In this document: piece by piece, positions 51,670-59,073 of the stretch
How the letters are laid out: each line of letters begins with the position of its first letter
Position numbering within the stretch: the stretch's first letter is position 1
DNA from: an uncultured Lachnoanaerobaculum sp.
GTDB taxonomy: Bacteria > Bacillota > Clostridia > Lachnospirales > Lachnospiraceae
NCBI GenBank assembly: GCA_937925515.1
Contig: CALALP010000070.1
Location: forward strand, 5,008 to 69,007
DNA: 64,000 nucleotides
Direction: 5' to 3'
The notes under the pieces: generated by a model
Database searches by the model: none
Seen by the model: only the letters and a program-made list of their open reading frames with translations
Told to the model about the DNA's origin: nothing
Made by a program: the position numbers and the translations under genes

Positions 51670-53634
51670 TTAATTTTCTCTAAATTTTTTAATTTTTTTA
51701 TTTGCAATGCTCCAATCAAGGCTCTCGCCTACTGCTTGTGCAATACATAACTCATTAAATTCTGTATCCGGATTTCTCATTATATTTATAAAATCAGGAC
51801 TTATATTCTCTTTTCCCTCTAAGTTTTCATTAGCAGCAGAAAGTATAAGATTTAGGGCACTTGTAGCCTTTATACCCTTTTCTTTCTTATATGCACTTAC
51901 TATATTTTTATAATGCCTTTGCTCTTTCATCTTTACTGCTATATCTTCCTTAGACGCAAAGTAACTAAGTTTTTTATCTTGAACAGCAGTTAAAATATAT
52001 CTGTCTTCACTGTCATATATCCTAACTTCTTTCAAATCAGACGGATTATATCTCACAAAAACTTGTTCACCTTGATATTTAATTATAAGCTCCTCACTTG
52101 TAAAAAATACATCTCTACCATAAAAATCAAGCTTTACTCCTGCTCTAGTTACTTTCTGAAGTCTACTAGAACGTAAAAGCATTATGTTAAGTACCTCACT
52201 TGTAGCCTTTCTTTGTTCTACCAGATACTTATTAAAAGCCTCATTTGGTGTCATACCTTTCATACCTATACCTGTATTACTCCTGTGATTGTAGTAGCCC
52301 TCTATGTACTGATTAACAAAGTTTTCAAAATCTTCAAATACCGTAAGCTTATTAATATCTTTTACTATATATTTAAGCCTTTCAGGTTTTTCTACTATAT
52401 TGCCACCTGTGTACGCATTAAAAAGTTTAGAAAACTCATTCTTAACCGTTAAAAAAGTTCTTTCTATAATCTTTGCTCTAGCGTTTCTTACAAGTGCTGT
52501 CCTAAAATCAATACCTAGCCTTTCCATGATAGTCGCAGGATCAAGATCAGTATTTTTACTCTTTTTTCTAAATCCTCTGCCACCTATATCATAAGTGAGA
52601 AACTCCCTACCATTATCTGCTAGTATCCTCTTAGGTATCCCAAAACGCTCTATACCTCGTCGCAGTGCGAAAAGCGTTGCATCTGATGAGGGATTTAAGG
52701 TTACAAAGTGTCCTACTATCTTTCTACTTTTAACATCTAAAAAAGCAGTTAGATAAACCCTTATAGGCTTTTCATCTTTAGTTATAAAGATGTCAAAAGT
52801 ATGATTATCACACACCCATATATCATTACTTTTAATATCCTCATAATCTCTATGTATGTAAGGTAAACATTTATCCTTGCAAGCTTTTTCTCCATATCTA
52901 AAATATTGCACCACCGGCTCTGATATTTTTGCTACCCACCTCTCAAAAGTTTTTGAGGAAGGCAGTTCATAATCTATACCTTGATTTCTTAACTCTAATT
53001 TTGTAAGCTCCATACAAAACGTGATACTTTTCCTAGACTCGTCCAAGTAGTAATATTCAAATATATCAAACACTTCTTGCCTCATCTTTGTATTATGATT
53101 TTTATGCCTGCCTCTTTTATCTACGAGAGCATTCTCGCCTTTTGTTCTCCTTATTCTATCCCACCTGCGTATGCTCCTGAGTGAAATAGCAATATCAGGG
53201 TATTGCAAGCTAATAACTCTTATAAAGTTTTCATCAGCCTGTGCTAGACTTTTTCCCTCTTTATATTCCTGCTGCCTGTAACTTATCCATGAATTTATAA
53301 TCTTATTTTTAAGATTAAGCTCCTCTCTTTGTTCTATGCTTAACCTTTCAAAATCAATGTCTATAACTTCATCTTCATTATCTTTAGCAGTCCTAGGAGT
53401 TAAAAGTTTCTCTTTCTTATGCTTTCTTAGATAGCGTTTTATTTCTTTTTCAGGAAGTGAAGCTAGTGGGATAAGGTAAGAAATTCCACTTAGTCCACCT
53501 CTCTGTTTTCTTGTATTTTCTAAGTAGTCTATTTTTTTACTTAGACAAAGCCTATTTACATGGCGTTCACTACACCCTCTTAAATCTGCATACTCTTTAG
53601 TTGTAAGTTTGATTGCTGTAATTGTTTCCTCCAA
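51670..53634 (-). CDS. MuA-like DDE transposase
   Basis: A 654-residue transposase, close to Mu MuA (663). N-terminal DNA-binding domains (KLTTKEYADLRGCSERHVNR) are followed by the RNase H-like core with Asp276 (DIWVCDNHTF), Asp340 (ILADNGREF) and Glu391 (KIIERTFLTVKNEF), matching the Mu spacing. The C-terminal Mu-type beta barrel is present (LQKVTRAGVKLDFYGRDVFF). It binds the repeated end sites and joins them to target DNA. The start codon is TTG (53634) with GGAGG 8 bases before, which may limit dosage. Confidence 0.96.
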   Translation of the reverse strand: MEETITAIKLTTKEYADLRGCSERHVNRLCLSKKIDYLENTRKQRGGLSGISYLIPLASLPEKEIKRYLRKHKKEKLLTPRTAKDNEDEVIDIDFERLSIEQREELNLKNKIINSWISYRQQEYKEGKSLAQADENFIRVISLQYPDIAISLRSIRRWDRIRRTKGENALVDKRGRHKNHNTKMRQEVFDIFEYYYLDESRKSITFCMELTKLELRNQGIDYELPSSKTFERWVAKISEPVVQYFRYGEKACKDKCLPYIHRDYEDIKSNDIWVCDNHTFDIFITKDEKPIRVYLTAFLDVKSRKIVGHFVTLNPSSDATLFALRRGIERFGIPKRILADNGREFLTYDIGGRGFRKKSKNTDLDPATIMERLGIDFRTALVRNARAKIIERTFLTVKNEFSKLFNAYTGGNIVEKPERLKYIVKDINKLTVFEDFENFVNQYIEGYYNHRSNTGIGMKGMTPNEAFNKYLVEQRKATSEVLNIMLLRSSRLQKVTRAGVKLDFYGRDVFFTSEELIIKYQGEQVFVRYNPSDLKEVRIYDSEDRYILTAVQDKKLSYFASKEDIAVKMKEQRHYKNIVSAYKKEKGIKATSALNLILSAANENLEGKENISPDFINIMRNPDTEFNELCIAQAVGESLDWSIANKKIKKFREN

Positions 53635-53638
53635 TTAT

Positions 53639-53710
53639 TTAGCCTCCTGCTCTATAAATTAACAAGAAACCCCTTGCATTTTTCAAAAAAACATGGTAGT
53701 CTTTACTCAT
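53639..53710 (-). CDS. Very small ORF between ner and transposase genes
   Basis: A 23-residue ORF, MSKDYHVFLKNARGFLLIYR plus AGG, ending 5 bp before the transposase TTG. The ribosome site is poor. If translated, it would bring ribosomes to the weak TTG start, so a coupling role is possible. It may equally be chance. Confidence 0.25.
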   Translation of the reverse strand: MSKDYHVFLKNARGFLLIYRAGG

Positions 53711-53751
53711 AACATCCACGCTGTCTACCTTTATTAGGTGGGCGGCTTTTT

Positions 53752-53964
53752 CTATGCAATAAAGTCTTGCCTTTCTTCTATTCCTAATCTATTAAATATA
53801 AGAGCCTGTGTTCTTCTACTCTTATTATATCCTGTTAAAACATCTGAAATAGTAGACTTAGAAACTCCAATCTCTTTAGCTAATTCCGTAGCTGTTTTTT
53901 CTTGCCTTACAAGTTCTAATTTGATTAGCATACCAACTGGAGTTAATGGATTTCTTCTTTTCAT
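53752..53964 (-). CDS. ner: Ner-like early regulator (small HTH protein)
   Basis: A 70-residue single-domain helix-turn-helix protein: LELVRQEKTATELAKEIGVS, KSTISDVLTGYNKSRRTQAL. Its size and its position as first gene of the early operon, opposite the repressor gene, match Ner of Mu, which shuts down early and repressor transcription. AGGAG ribosome site. Its DNA site may be the TATCG-type sites at 54015 and 54932, but that is a guess. Confidence 0.82.
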   Translation of the reverse strand: MKRRNPLTPVGMLIKLELVRQEKTATELAKEIGVSKSTISDVLTGYNKSRRTQALIFNRLGIEERQDFIA

Positions 53965-54014
53965 TAAATTCTCCTCTCTGTTGATTTAAATTTTTAAACC
54001 CTATATAATCTACA

Positions 54015-54032
54015 TATCGTAACTATTCGGTA
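54015..54032. promoter_or_regulatory. TATCG...CGATA-type regulator site, copy 1
   Basis: TATCGTAACTATTCGGTA, a near-dyad placed at the expected start of the early transcript (just after the -10 box). A second, perfect copy lies at 54932-54949 on the other side of the repressor gene. Confidence 0.45.
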
Positions 54033-54037
54033 GTTTA

Positions 54038-54066
54038 ATTATATTCCGTAAAATTACAGAAGTCAA
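54038..54066 (-). promoter_or_regulatory. Early promoter of the prophage (ner-A-B)
   Basis: Minus-strand TTGACT, exactly 17 bases, TATAAT. The 17-base spacer is almost entirely the operator at 54044-54061, so repressor binding would block polymerase directly. Confidence 0.85.
54044..54061. promoter_or_regulatory. Repressor operator O1
   Basis: TTCCGTAAAATTACAGAA, a dyad (TTCCGTAA / TTACAGAA) in the spacer of the early promoter. One base from a perfect palindrome of the O2 arm. Confidence 0.8.
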
Positions 54067-54073
54067 TATCTTT

Positions 54074-54091
54074 TTCTGTAATTTTACAGAA
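54074..54091. promoter_or_regulatory. Repressor operator O2
   Basis: TTCTGTAATTTTACAGAA, with perfect arms TTCTGTAA / TTACAGAA, ending at the repressor ribosome site. Centre-to-centre distance from O1 is 30 bp, about three helical turns, so cooperative binding and self-repression are plausible. Confidence 0.8.
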
Positions 54092-54103
54092 AAAGGAGAA
54101 CAA

Positions 54104-54925
54104 ATGTCATTAGTAAGTAGAATAAAAAGGGTTGCCCTCAGTAAGGGAATGGGATTAACAGATATAGAAAACAAACTAAATTTTGGAAAAAAATCAATGT
54201 ATCGTTGGGACTTAAATAGCCCCTCTGCTAGTAAGGTACTAGAAGTTGCAAATTTACTACAAGTTCCTATATATTGGCTTTTAACCGGAGAAACTGAAGT
54301 ATATAATACAGAAAACACTGAAGATGCTGATCTTATAAACAAATATCATAAGCTTTCAAAAATAGATAAGACTAAGATAGATAATTTTATAGAAATTTCC
54401 TTAATTGATATAAATACTAAAACTGATAAAAATAAAACTTCAATAGAAGATAAAAATCATGTTGAATATGATAATTATACAGATGAAGACAATATTAAAG
54501 ATGAAGTTCATGAATATATGAAACATAAAACTGACATACCTGTACTAGGCTATGTTGCAGCAGGTAAGCCTATACTAGCAATAAATATCCCTCTTGGTTA
54601 TACTAACTCTATACCAAAAGCAACCTATGCACTATATGCAAAGGGTCAAAGCATGGAGCCAGTGATAAAAGATAGTGAACTTATATATGTAAGACAACAA
54701 CCTCAGCTTGATAATGGAGATATTGGTATATTTTATATAGATGAAGAAGTTACCTGTAAAAAGCTAAAAAAGATAGGTAACACTATTGAACTTCATTCAT
54801 TTAATGACAAATTCAAACCTCTAATCTACGATTTAAAAGATATTGAAACACTACTTATACAAGGTAAAGTTATATTAACTCCTGAACAATCTAAGCGTTA
54901 CAATAATCTTCGTAATTTTATTTGA
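54104..54925 (+). CDS. Prophage repressor, HTH plus S24 (LexA-like) self-cleaving domain
   Basis: A 273-residue repressor, the only sizeable plus-strand phage gene. Residues 1-60 form an XRE-type helix-turn-helix (LTDIENKLNFGKKSMYRWDL). An acidic linker is followed by an S24 peptidase domain: cleavage pair Ala-Gly in VAAGKP (152-156), catalytic Ser183 in GQSMEPV, and Lys219 in VTCKKL. RecA-dependent self-cleavage, so SOS induction, is the expected mode. Unlike Mu c, which is not LexA-like. Operators O1 and O2 lie directly upstream. Confidence 0.93.
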   Translation: MSLVSRIKRVALSKGMGLTDIENKLNFGKKSMYRWDLNSPSASKVLEVANLLQVPIYWLLTGETEVYNTENTEDADLINKYHKLSKIDKTKIDNFIEISLIDINTKTDKNKTSIEDKNHVEYDNYTDEDNIKDEVHEYMKHKTDIPVLGYVAAGKPILAINIPLGYTNSIPKATYALYAKGQSMEPVIKDSELIYVRQQPQLDNGDIGIFYIDEEVTCKKLKKIGNTIELHSFNDKFKPLIYDLKDIETLLIQGKVILTPEQSKRYNNLRNFI

Positions 54926-54931
54926 TTATTT

Positions 54932-54949
54932 TATCGAACTATTACGATA
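54932..54949. promoter_or_regulatory. TATCG...CGATA-type regulator site, copy 2
   Basis: TATCGAACTATTACGATA with perfect TATCG / CGATA arms around 8 bases, 7 bp past the repressor stop. It precedes the small basic ORF at 55019 and may control it. Confidence 0.5.
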
Positions 54950-55018
54950 CCCTTTACTTATATACCTTTTCACTATATAATTAATTCAAATATATTATAT
55001 ATTAATGGAGGTGTTATT

Positions 55019-55159
55019 ATGAAATTAGGTAAAAGTTTTAGTCTTAAAAGAGCCCTTGGAGTTACAAGCTTAAAACGTAAAATTGCCAAAGCAACAGGTA
55101 TACCAACTACGAAGTCAGGACGACAAAAGAAACTTGGTAGACTATTCGGAATTAAGTAG
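55019..55159 (+). CDS. Small basic protein between the repressor and the phage end
   Basis: A 46-residue, strongly basic protein: MKLGKSFSLKRALGVTSLKR, then KIAKATGIPTTKSGRQKKLG and RLFGIK. It has an excellent GGAGGTG ribosome site. Short basic proteins with a GRQKKLGRL-like end occur in various phages and conjugative elements, without a known role. It is the gene nearest the repressor-side terminus, so it is probably expressed in the lysogen with the repressor. Confidence 0.65.
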   Translation: MKLGKSFSLKRALGVTSLKRKIAKATGIPTTKSGRQKKLGRLFGIK

Positions 55160-55175
55160 GTTATCTATAAAATTT

Positions 55176-55195
55176 TTTTGCCATTCTTCATGTCG
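55176..55195 (-). other. Transposase end-binding site L3
   Basis: On the minus strand CGACATGAAGAATGGCAAAA, the same 20-base motif as at the phage ends, pointing as L1 does. It lies 368 bp inside the terminus. Confidence 0.8.
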
Positions 55196-55252
55196 TATTT
55201 TTTAGATTGCATAAAGCTTTATTCTTAAAAATGCTTATATTTAGCTAGTTTC

Positions 55253-55304
55253 AAGGATTGAGGACATGTGTTTCTTCTTAATGTTATACATGTCCTCAAT
55301 CCTT
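55253..55304. other. Perfect 17-bp inverted repeat near the repressor-side end
   Basis: AAGGATTGAGGACATGT / ACATGTCCTCAATCCTT around an 18-base loop. No T-run follows on either strand, so termination is less certain. It lies downstream of the small basic ORF, between transposase sites L2 and L3. Confidence 0.65.
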
Positions 55305-55439
55305 ATAAAATTATCTCTATAATTAAACAATAAAAAAAACCTTAAAAAGACTATTTAAAGCCATTTTAAAGCTATTTAAAAGTTCTTGTATTATCCTTTT
55401 ACTAACTCCCTAATTGATGTTTTTTACCCCTTTAACTCT

Positions 55440-55459
55440 CGACATGAAGAATGACATAA
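55440..55459 (+). other. Transposase end-binding site L2 (inverted)
   Basis: CGACATGAAGAATGACATAA on the plus strand, oriented opposite to L1 and L3. Irregular spacing and mixed orientation resemble the attL end of Mu rather than attR. Confidence 0.75.
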
Positions 55460-55536
55460 GATTTTTTTACATGTCCCTACTTTCCCTTATATTCGTGCTT
55501 TTTCGGTATTATTCACTATTGTTCACATCTGATTAT

Positions 55537-55556
55537 ATTTGTCATTCTTTATGTCT
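55537..55556 (-). other. Transposase end-binding site L1 at the terminus
   Basis: Minus-strand AGACATAAAGAATGACAAAT, 7 bp inside the TGTAT end at 55563. Same distance to the end as the first site at 25408. Confidence 0.85.
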
Positions 55557-55563
55557 ATATACA

Positions 55564-55568
55564 TCTGT
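55564..55568. repeat. 5-bp target-site duplication, right copy (TCTGT)
   Basis: Second copy of the TCTGT duplication, directly after the phage terminus ending ...TATACA. Confidence 0.93.
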
Positions 55569-55976
55569 AACATTTTTAACTACAAATACATTTTCACTAT
55601 CAATTCCTTTTATATTTTTAGGTAAGATTGCATTTGCTCCGGGTGCTAATGCTAATTTATCATAACTTTCTTCATATGTTTCGCCTGTTAAAAGATTTTT
55701 AACTTTAACTTTTTTATTATCAGGATCAATCTTAACTACTTCTTGATTAGTTCTAGCATCAATTTTATATTTAGTTGCAAACTCTTTTGGATTCATTAAA
55801 ACCAATTTATCACTGTCATCAATGATACCACTTAAATAAAATGGTAAGCAACAATTTGAAAAAGATACATGATTACCTCTTTCTATCATAATTACTTCTG
55901 ATAATTCATCTATTCTTCTTACTCTTGCTGCAACACTTGCTCCTCCTGCTACTCCACCGATTACTACAACTTTCAT
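55564..55976 (-). pseudogene. CoA-disulfide reductase/rhodanese gene, 5' part cut off by prophage
   Basis: Encodes the first 137 codons of the reductase: FAD-binding MKVVVIGGVAGGASVAARVR and the active-site Cys in VSFSNCCLPFY. After NVTD the frame enters phage DNA, adds VYRHKE and stops at 55542. The intact enzyme would reduce CoA disulfide (or persulfide with its rhodanese domain) using NAD(P)H. This truncated product keeps only part of the FAD domain and should be inactive. The remainder is at 24117-25400. Confidence 0.93.
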
Positions 55977-55993
55977 ATTTTTCTCCTTATATT

Positions 55994-57322
55994 TTAATTA
56001 TTTGCTACTTTTTTAGTTTTTGAAAAATACATTATACTCCCTAAAACAACCCAAACCAAAAGAAAGATAAACGAGTTTACAGACAGTCTTGCAGGAGAAG
56101 TAGGTAAAACTAAAAGCAATATAAATAATATAGCTATAATTACCGATAAAGCTGCTAACACTTTACTTTTCTTGCTTTCTGCTTTTTTAATGCTTATATA
56201 ACCTACATAACCATAAGCTATTGCTGCAAGTAAACTTGCCATATCTACAATGTATAAAATAACTTCTCTCCCTATCCAAGGTGCAATAAGACTTACTGCA
56301 CTTACAAAAATAATTGCATAAGGATAAGCCTCTTTTTTATTTTTTTTACAAAATTTCTTACTTATAATATTGTAAGTTCCAAGTGCTGCAATAATTTTAC
56401 TGCTTGCTATCATAAAACCATTGATTCCACCTGTAATAGCTGCCCATAAAGCTATAAGCATAAATGCAAAGCCTATATATCCTAAGCTTTTTATTATTGA
56501 ATCTGCTACTGCCCAATCAGTTTTTAAAGCCTCATCGGCACTAAAATTAATAGCTGCTATTACATTTAAGGCTGCATATATAAATACACCTATTATTATG
56601 GAAGTTATAGCTAAACTTGTTGCTTTTTTAGTTGGAAATTTAAGTTCATTTGCAACTTGTGGAATAACATCAAAACCTACAAATAAAAAAGGTACTATTG
56701 CAATCACAGTTGAAATTTCTTTCCAAGAAAATTTATAATTTTCAATATAGTTGGCACTGAAAGTTTTCATATTCCCTTTTGTAGTTAATATTATGAGAAG
56801 TCCTAAAACTATTAAAACTAAAAGGCTACTCATAATATTTTGTACTTTAGAACTAACCTTTAGTCCCTTAATATTTATATAGGCAAAAATAATTATAACC
56901 AGGCTCATTAAAATCACATCACTTAAGTAGACCTCATATCCTGCAATACTATAAAGATAACCAAAACTTAGACTATTGTTAAATATTACTCTAAACAAAA
57001 GTACATATGCACTTGCATTTAAAGGAATCATACTTAAATAACATAAACTAAGCGACCATGCTACTATAAATCCATGCCCTTTTCCTAAGTTGTCATAGGT
57101 ATAGGAAAATTCTCCTCCCTCCTCACTAGTATTCTTAAGCATAGTATGATAAGCATTTTGGATTACTGATACTAAAACTCCTCCTATTGCCAAACCTATA
57201 AATGTATTAATTACCCCTGAAGTTGGCAAAAACTGTTTCCCCGGTAATGTAAATGAACCCCAACCTATAATTGCACCTATTACTAGGCCTAAAACATCAA
57301 ATTGATTTAACTTCTTTTCCAC
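55994..57322 (-). CDS. APC-family amino acid permease
   Basis: A 442-residue membrane protein with about 12 helices. The N-terminal GLVIGAIIGWGSFTLPGKQF is the substrate-binding GxG-rich helix 1 of APC transporters. EFSYTYDNLGKGHGFIVAWS and VPFLFVGFDVIPQVANELKF are also typical. The substrate is unknown; the closest general type is YjeH/putrescine-like. The start codon is GTG. It sits between the YeeE/YedE gene and the reductase gene with short gaps, so a thiol compound is a possible substrate by context. Confidence 0.88.
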   Translation of the reverse strand: MEKKLNQFDVLGLVIGAIIGWGSFTLPGKQFLPTSGVINTFIGLAIGGVLVSVIQNAYHTMLKNTSEEGGEFSYTYDNLGKGHGFIVAWSLSLCYLSMIPLNASAYVLLFRVIFNNSLSFGYLYSIAGYEVYLSDVILMSLVIIIFAYINIKGLKVSSKVQNIMSSLLVLIVLGLLIILTTKGNMKTFSANYIENYKFSWKEISTVIAIVPFLFVGFDVIPQVANELKFPTKKATSLAITSIIIGVFIYAALNVIAAINFSADEALKTDWAVADSIIKSLGYIGFAFMLIALWAAITGGINGFMIASSKIIAALGTYNIISKKFCKKNKKEAYPYAIIFVSAVSLIAPWIGREVILYIVDMASLLAAIAYGYVGYISIKKAESKKSKVLAALSVIIAILFILLLVLPTSPARLSVNSFIFLLVWVVLGSIMYFSKTKKVANN

Positions 57323-57344
57323 TCGTTTCCTCTCTAAACAATAC

Positions 57345-58658
57345 TTATTTAAAATCTTTCGGATCTCTATGTCTAGGTGGAACTAAACAAGACTTTCCTC
57401 CCTTAAATATCTTAAGTGCCGCAACTGCACCTAACGAGATAGCTACTAAGAACACCCAACCTGAAATTGAAAAATTAGGAATTGAGGAATATAATGCACC
57501 TATATTACAACCCTTAGCAAAACGTGAACCAAAGCCCATAAGTAATCCACCAAGTCCAAATAATGCTGCATTTTTTGCATTAAATTTAAAATCAAATCTA
57601 AATCTTCCTGCCATTAAAAATGCTACAAAAGAACCGAATACTATTCCAATATCAAGTATCACTCCCTTATCAGCCAAAATTCCCTTTGCTATTTCCTCAT
57701 TTATAGTCTTAAATGATTCATCTTTAAATACAACTCCAAACAAACTAAAAAACCAAACTGCCATTTTAGTAAATGCAGAAGTAACCCCCCAAGCTTTACC
57801 GTTAAATATTAAAAGACCTGTGGATACTATACTTAGAACTATTGCTCCTATTATAAAATTCCACCTTTCTACAAATAACTTATGATAAATAGACCAAAAC
57901 ATGGAGGTAGTTTCAACTTCATCTTTAAGTGGTTTTTCAAAATCTTGATAATCAGAATCAGGAGTCAAATATGTCTTTTCCTGATTTCTAGTGTATTCAT
58001 ATCTTCTTGTAATATAATACAATAGCAAGAGTCCTAGTAAAGTAACTATCAGTGCTCCAAAATAACCAAAATACTCCGGAAGATAACCTCTAACTCCTAT
58101 TTTACCTATTGGGTTTCTATCTACAACAGCCCTTAAATAATGCCCCGGAATAGTTGCAAGTACAAAAAGTGGAAATGCTATTAAAGCATGCCCCTCGCCC
58201 TCTCCTAAATCGGCAAGAGTGCCTGAGGCACACCCTCCTGCTATAATCATTCCTATTCCGAACAAAAATCCTCCTATTACCGTTCCGATATTAGCCATAA
58301 ATACATTCTGAGTACCGGGGATTATTGCCATATCTCCCTCTGCCAAATATTTAGGAACAGCTCCCTTTAAAAATGCAGTATAATGTATGGCTGCATATAA
58401 AACAGTTGTAACTGCCAAAGCTGTTAATATTGCTTTTGTTAAACTTCCCTCACCTCTTACATAAATTCTTTTAATTCCTCCTGCAAAACCAAATCTTGAT
58501 CTTGTCAGAGCATATCCTAATAAAAAGCCTCCAAGTAGTGAAAAAGCCAGCTTAGGTTCTTTAAAGGAATATCCCCAAAACACTAAAATAAGTGCTATAA
58601 AAGCCCCAAGCCCTGCCTGCCACTTTTTAAACTCTTTGATAAAACTTGTCGTACTCAT
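57345..58658 (-). CDS. YeeE/YedE-family sulfur (thiosulfate or selenium-related) transporter
   Basis: A 437-residue protein with many short helices in two repeats. It contains the paired Cys motifs GGCASGTLADLGEGEG and RFAKGCNIGALYSS, the mark of YeeE/YedE proteins, which bind thiosulfate-like compounds via Cys. First gene of an operon with the permease and the CoA-disulfide reductase/rhodanese, supporting a sulfur compound as substrate. Clear promoter at 58754-58782 and GGAGG before ATG. Confidence 0.92.
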   Translation of the reverse strand: MSTTSFIKEFKKWQAGLGAFIALILVFWGYSFKEPKLAFSLLGGFLLGYALTRSRFGFAGGIKRIYVRGEGSLTKAILTALAVTTVLYAAIHYTAFLKGAVPKYLAEGDMAIIPGTQNVFMANIGTVIGGFLFGIGMIIAGGCASGTLADLGEGEGHALIAFPLFVLATIPGHYLRAVVDRNPIGKIGVRGYLPEYFGYFGALIVTLLGLLLLYYITRRYEYTRNQEKTYLTPDSDYQDFEKPLKDEVETTSMFWSIYHKLFVERWNFIIGAIVLSIVSTGLLIFNGKAWGVTSAFTKMAVWFFSLFGVVFKDESFKTINEEIAKGILADKGVILDIGIVFGSFVAFLMAGRFRFDFKFNAKNAALFGLGGLLMGFGSRFAKGCNIGALYSSIPNFSISGWVFLVAISLGAVAALKIFKGGKSCLVPPRHRDPKDFK

Positions 58659-58753
58659 AAATAGATTACCTCCATATTTTTTACTACCTCTTAGTATCGA
58701 AACTTACTTTAATTATTATTTTGAGCTCAAAAAAAGTTACATATGTTATGTTA

Positions 58754-58782
58754 ATTATATATCTATCAAACTTTAAAATCAA
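58754..58782 (-). promoter_or_regulatory. Promoter of the YeeE - permease - reductase operon
   Basis: Minus-strand TTGATT, 17 bases, TATAAT, about 95 bases before the first gene. The rest of the 58659-59073 gap is AT-rich and holds only the terminator at 58977-59017. Confidence 0.7.
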
Positions 58783-58976
58783 GTTTTAAATTATCATTTT
58801 TTATGCATTTTATATATTCCACAATATTCACATAAGGTAAATATTATAAATATAGTCATGCCACAAAATAAAACTTTACTCTATTTATAAAATAATAAAA
58901 TAAGTGTTTATAATTATATTTATTTTTTTATCTTTCTATTTGTATATTTTTCTTATTTTCTATAATCTAAAAATTT

Positions 58977-59017
58977 ATCAGGGGACTTCCTCGCCGATGG
59001 CGAGGAAATCCCCTGAT
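58977..59017 (-). terminator. Terminator after the CUT2 binding-protein gene, copy 3 of the dispersed palindrome
   Basis: 19-bp stem ATCAGGGGACTTCCTCGCC / GGCGAGGAAATCCCCTGAT with a 3-base loop and one mismatch. It lies 57 bp after the binding-protein stop. Confidence 0.72.
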
Positions 59018-59073
59018 ATTAATTAGAAAGATATGTAATTTCACGCTTAAAATCTATTTTTCAACAGCTCCAT

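Larger units (their letters stand above)
25401..55563 (-). mobile_element. Mu-like transposable prophage, 30,163 bp, complete ends
   Basis: Both termini begin TGTAT and agree at 19 of 27 positions in inverted orientation. They are flanked by TCTGT duplications, and excising the phage restores an open reading frame. Inside are MuA, MuB, GemA, Mor-like and DUF3486 genes, a divergent S24 repressor, and a complete set for head, contractile tail, baseplate, fibres, holin and endolysin. The repressor end (55563) corresponds to Mu attL and the fibre end (25401) to attR. I found no broken essential gene, so it may be inducible. Confidence 0.95.

Noticed and set aside
54010..54342. Minus-strand 110-codon frame opposite the repressor start
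   Set aside because: It overlaps the repressor, operators and early promoter, and has no ribosome site or family resemblance.
11764..59017. Repeated palindromes as a CRISPR array
   Set aside because: The copies are tens of kilobases apart and have no regular spacers or cas genes.
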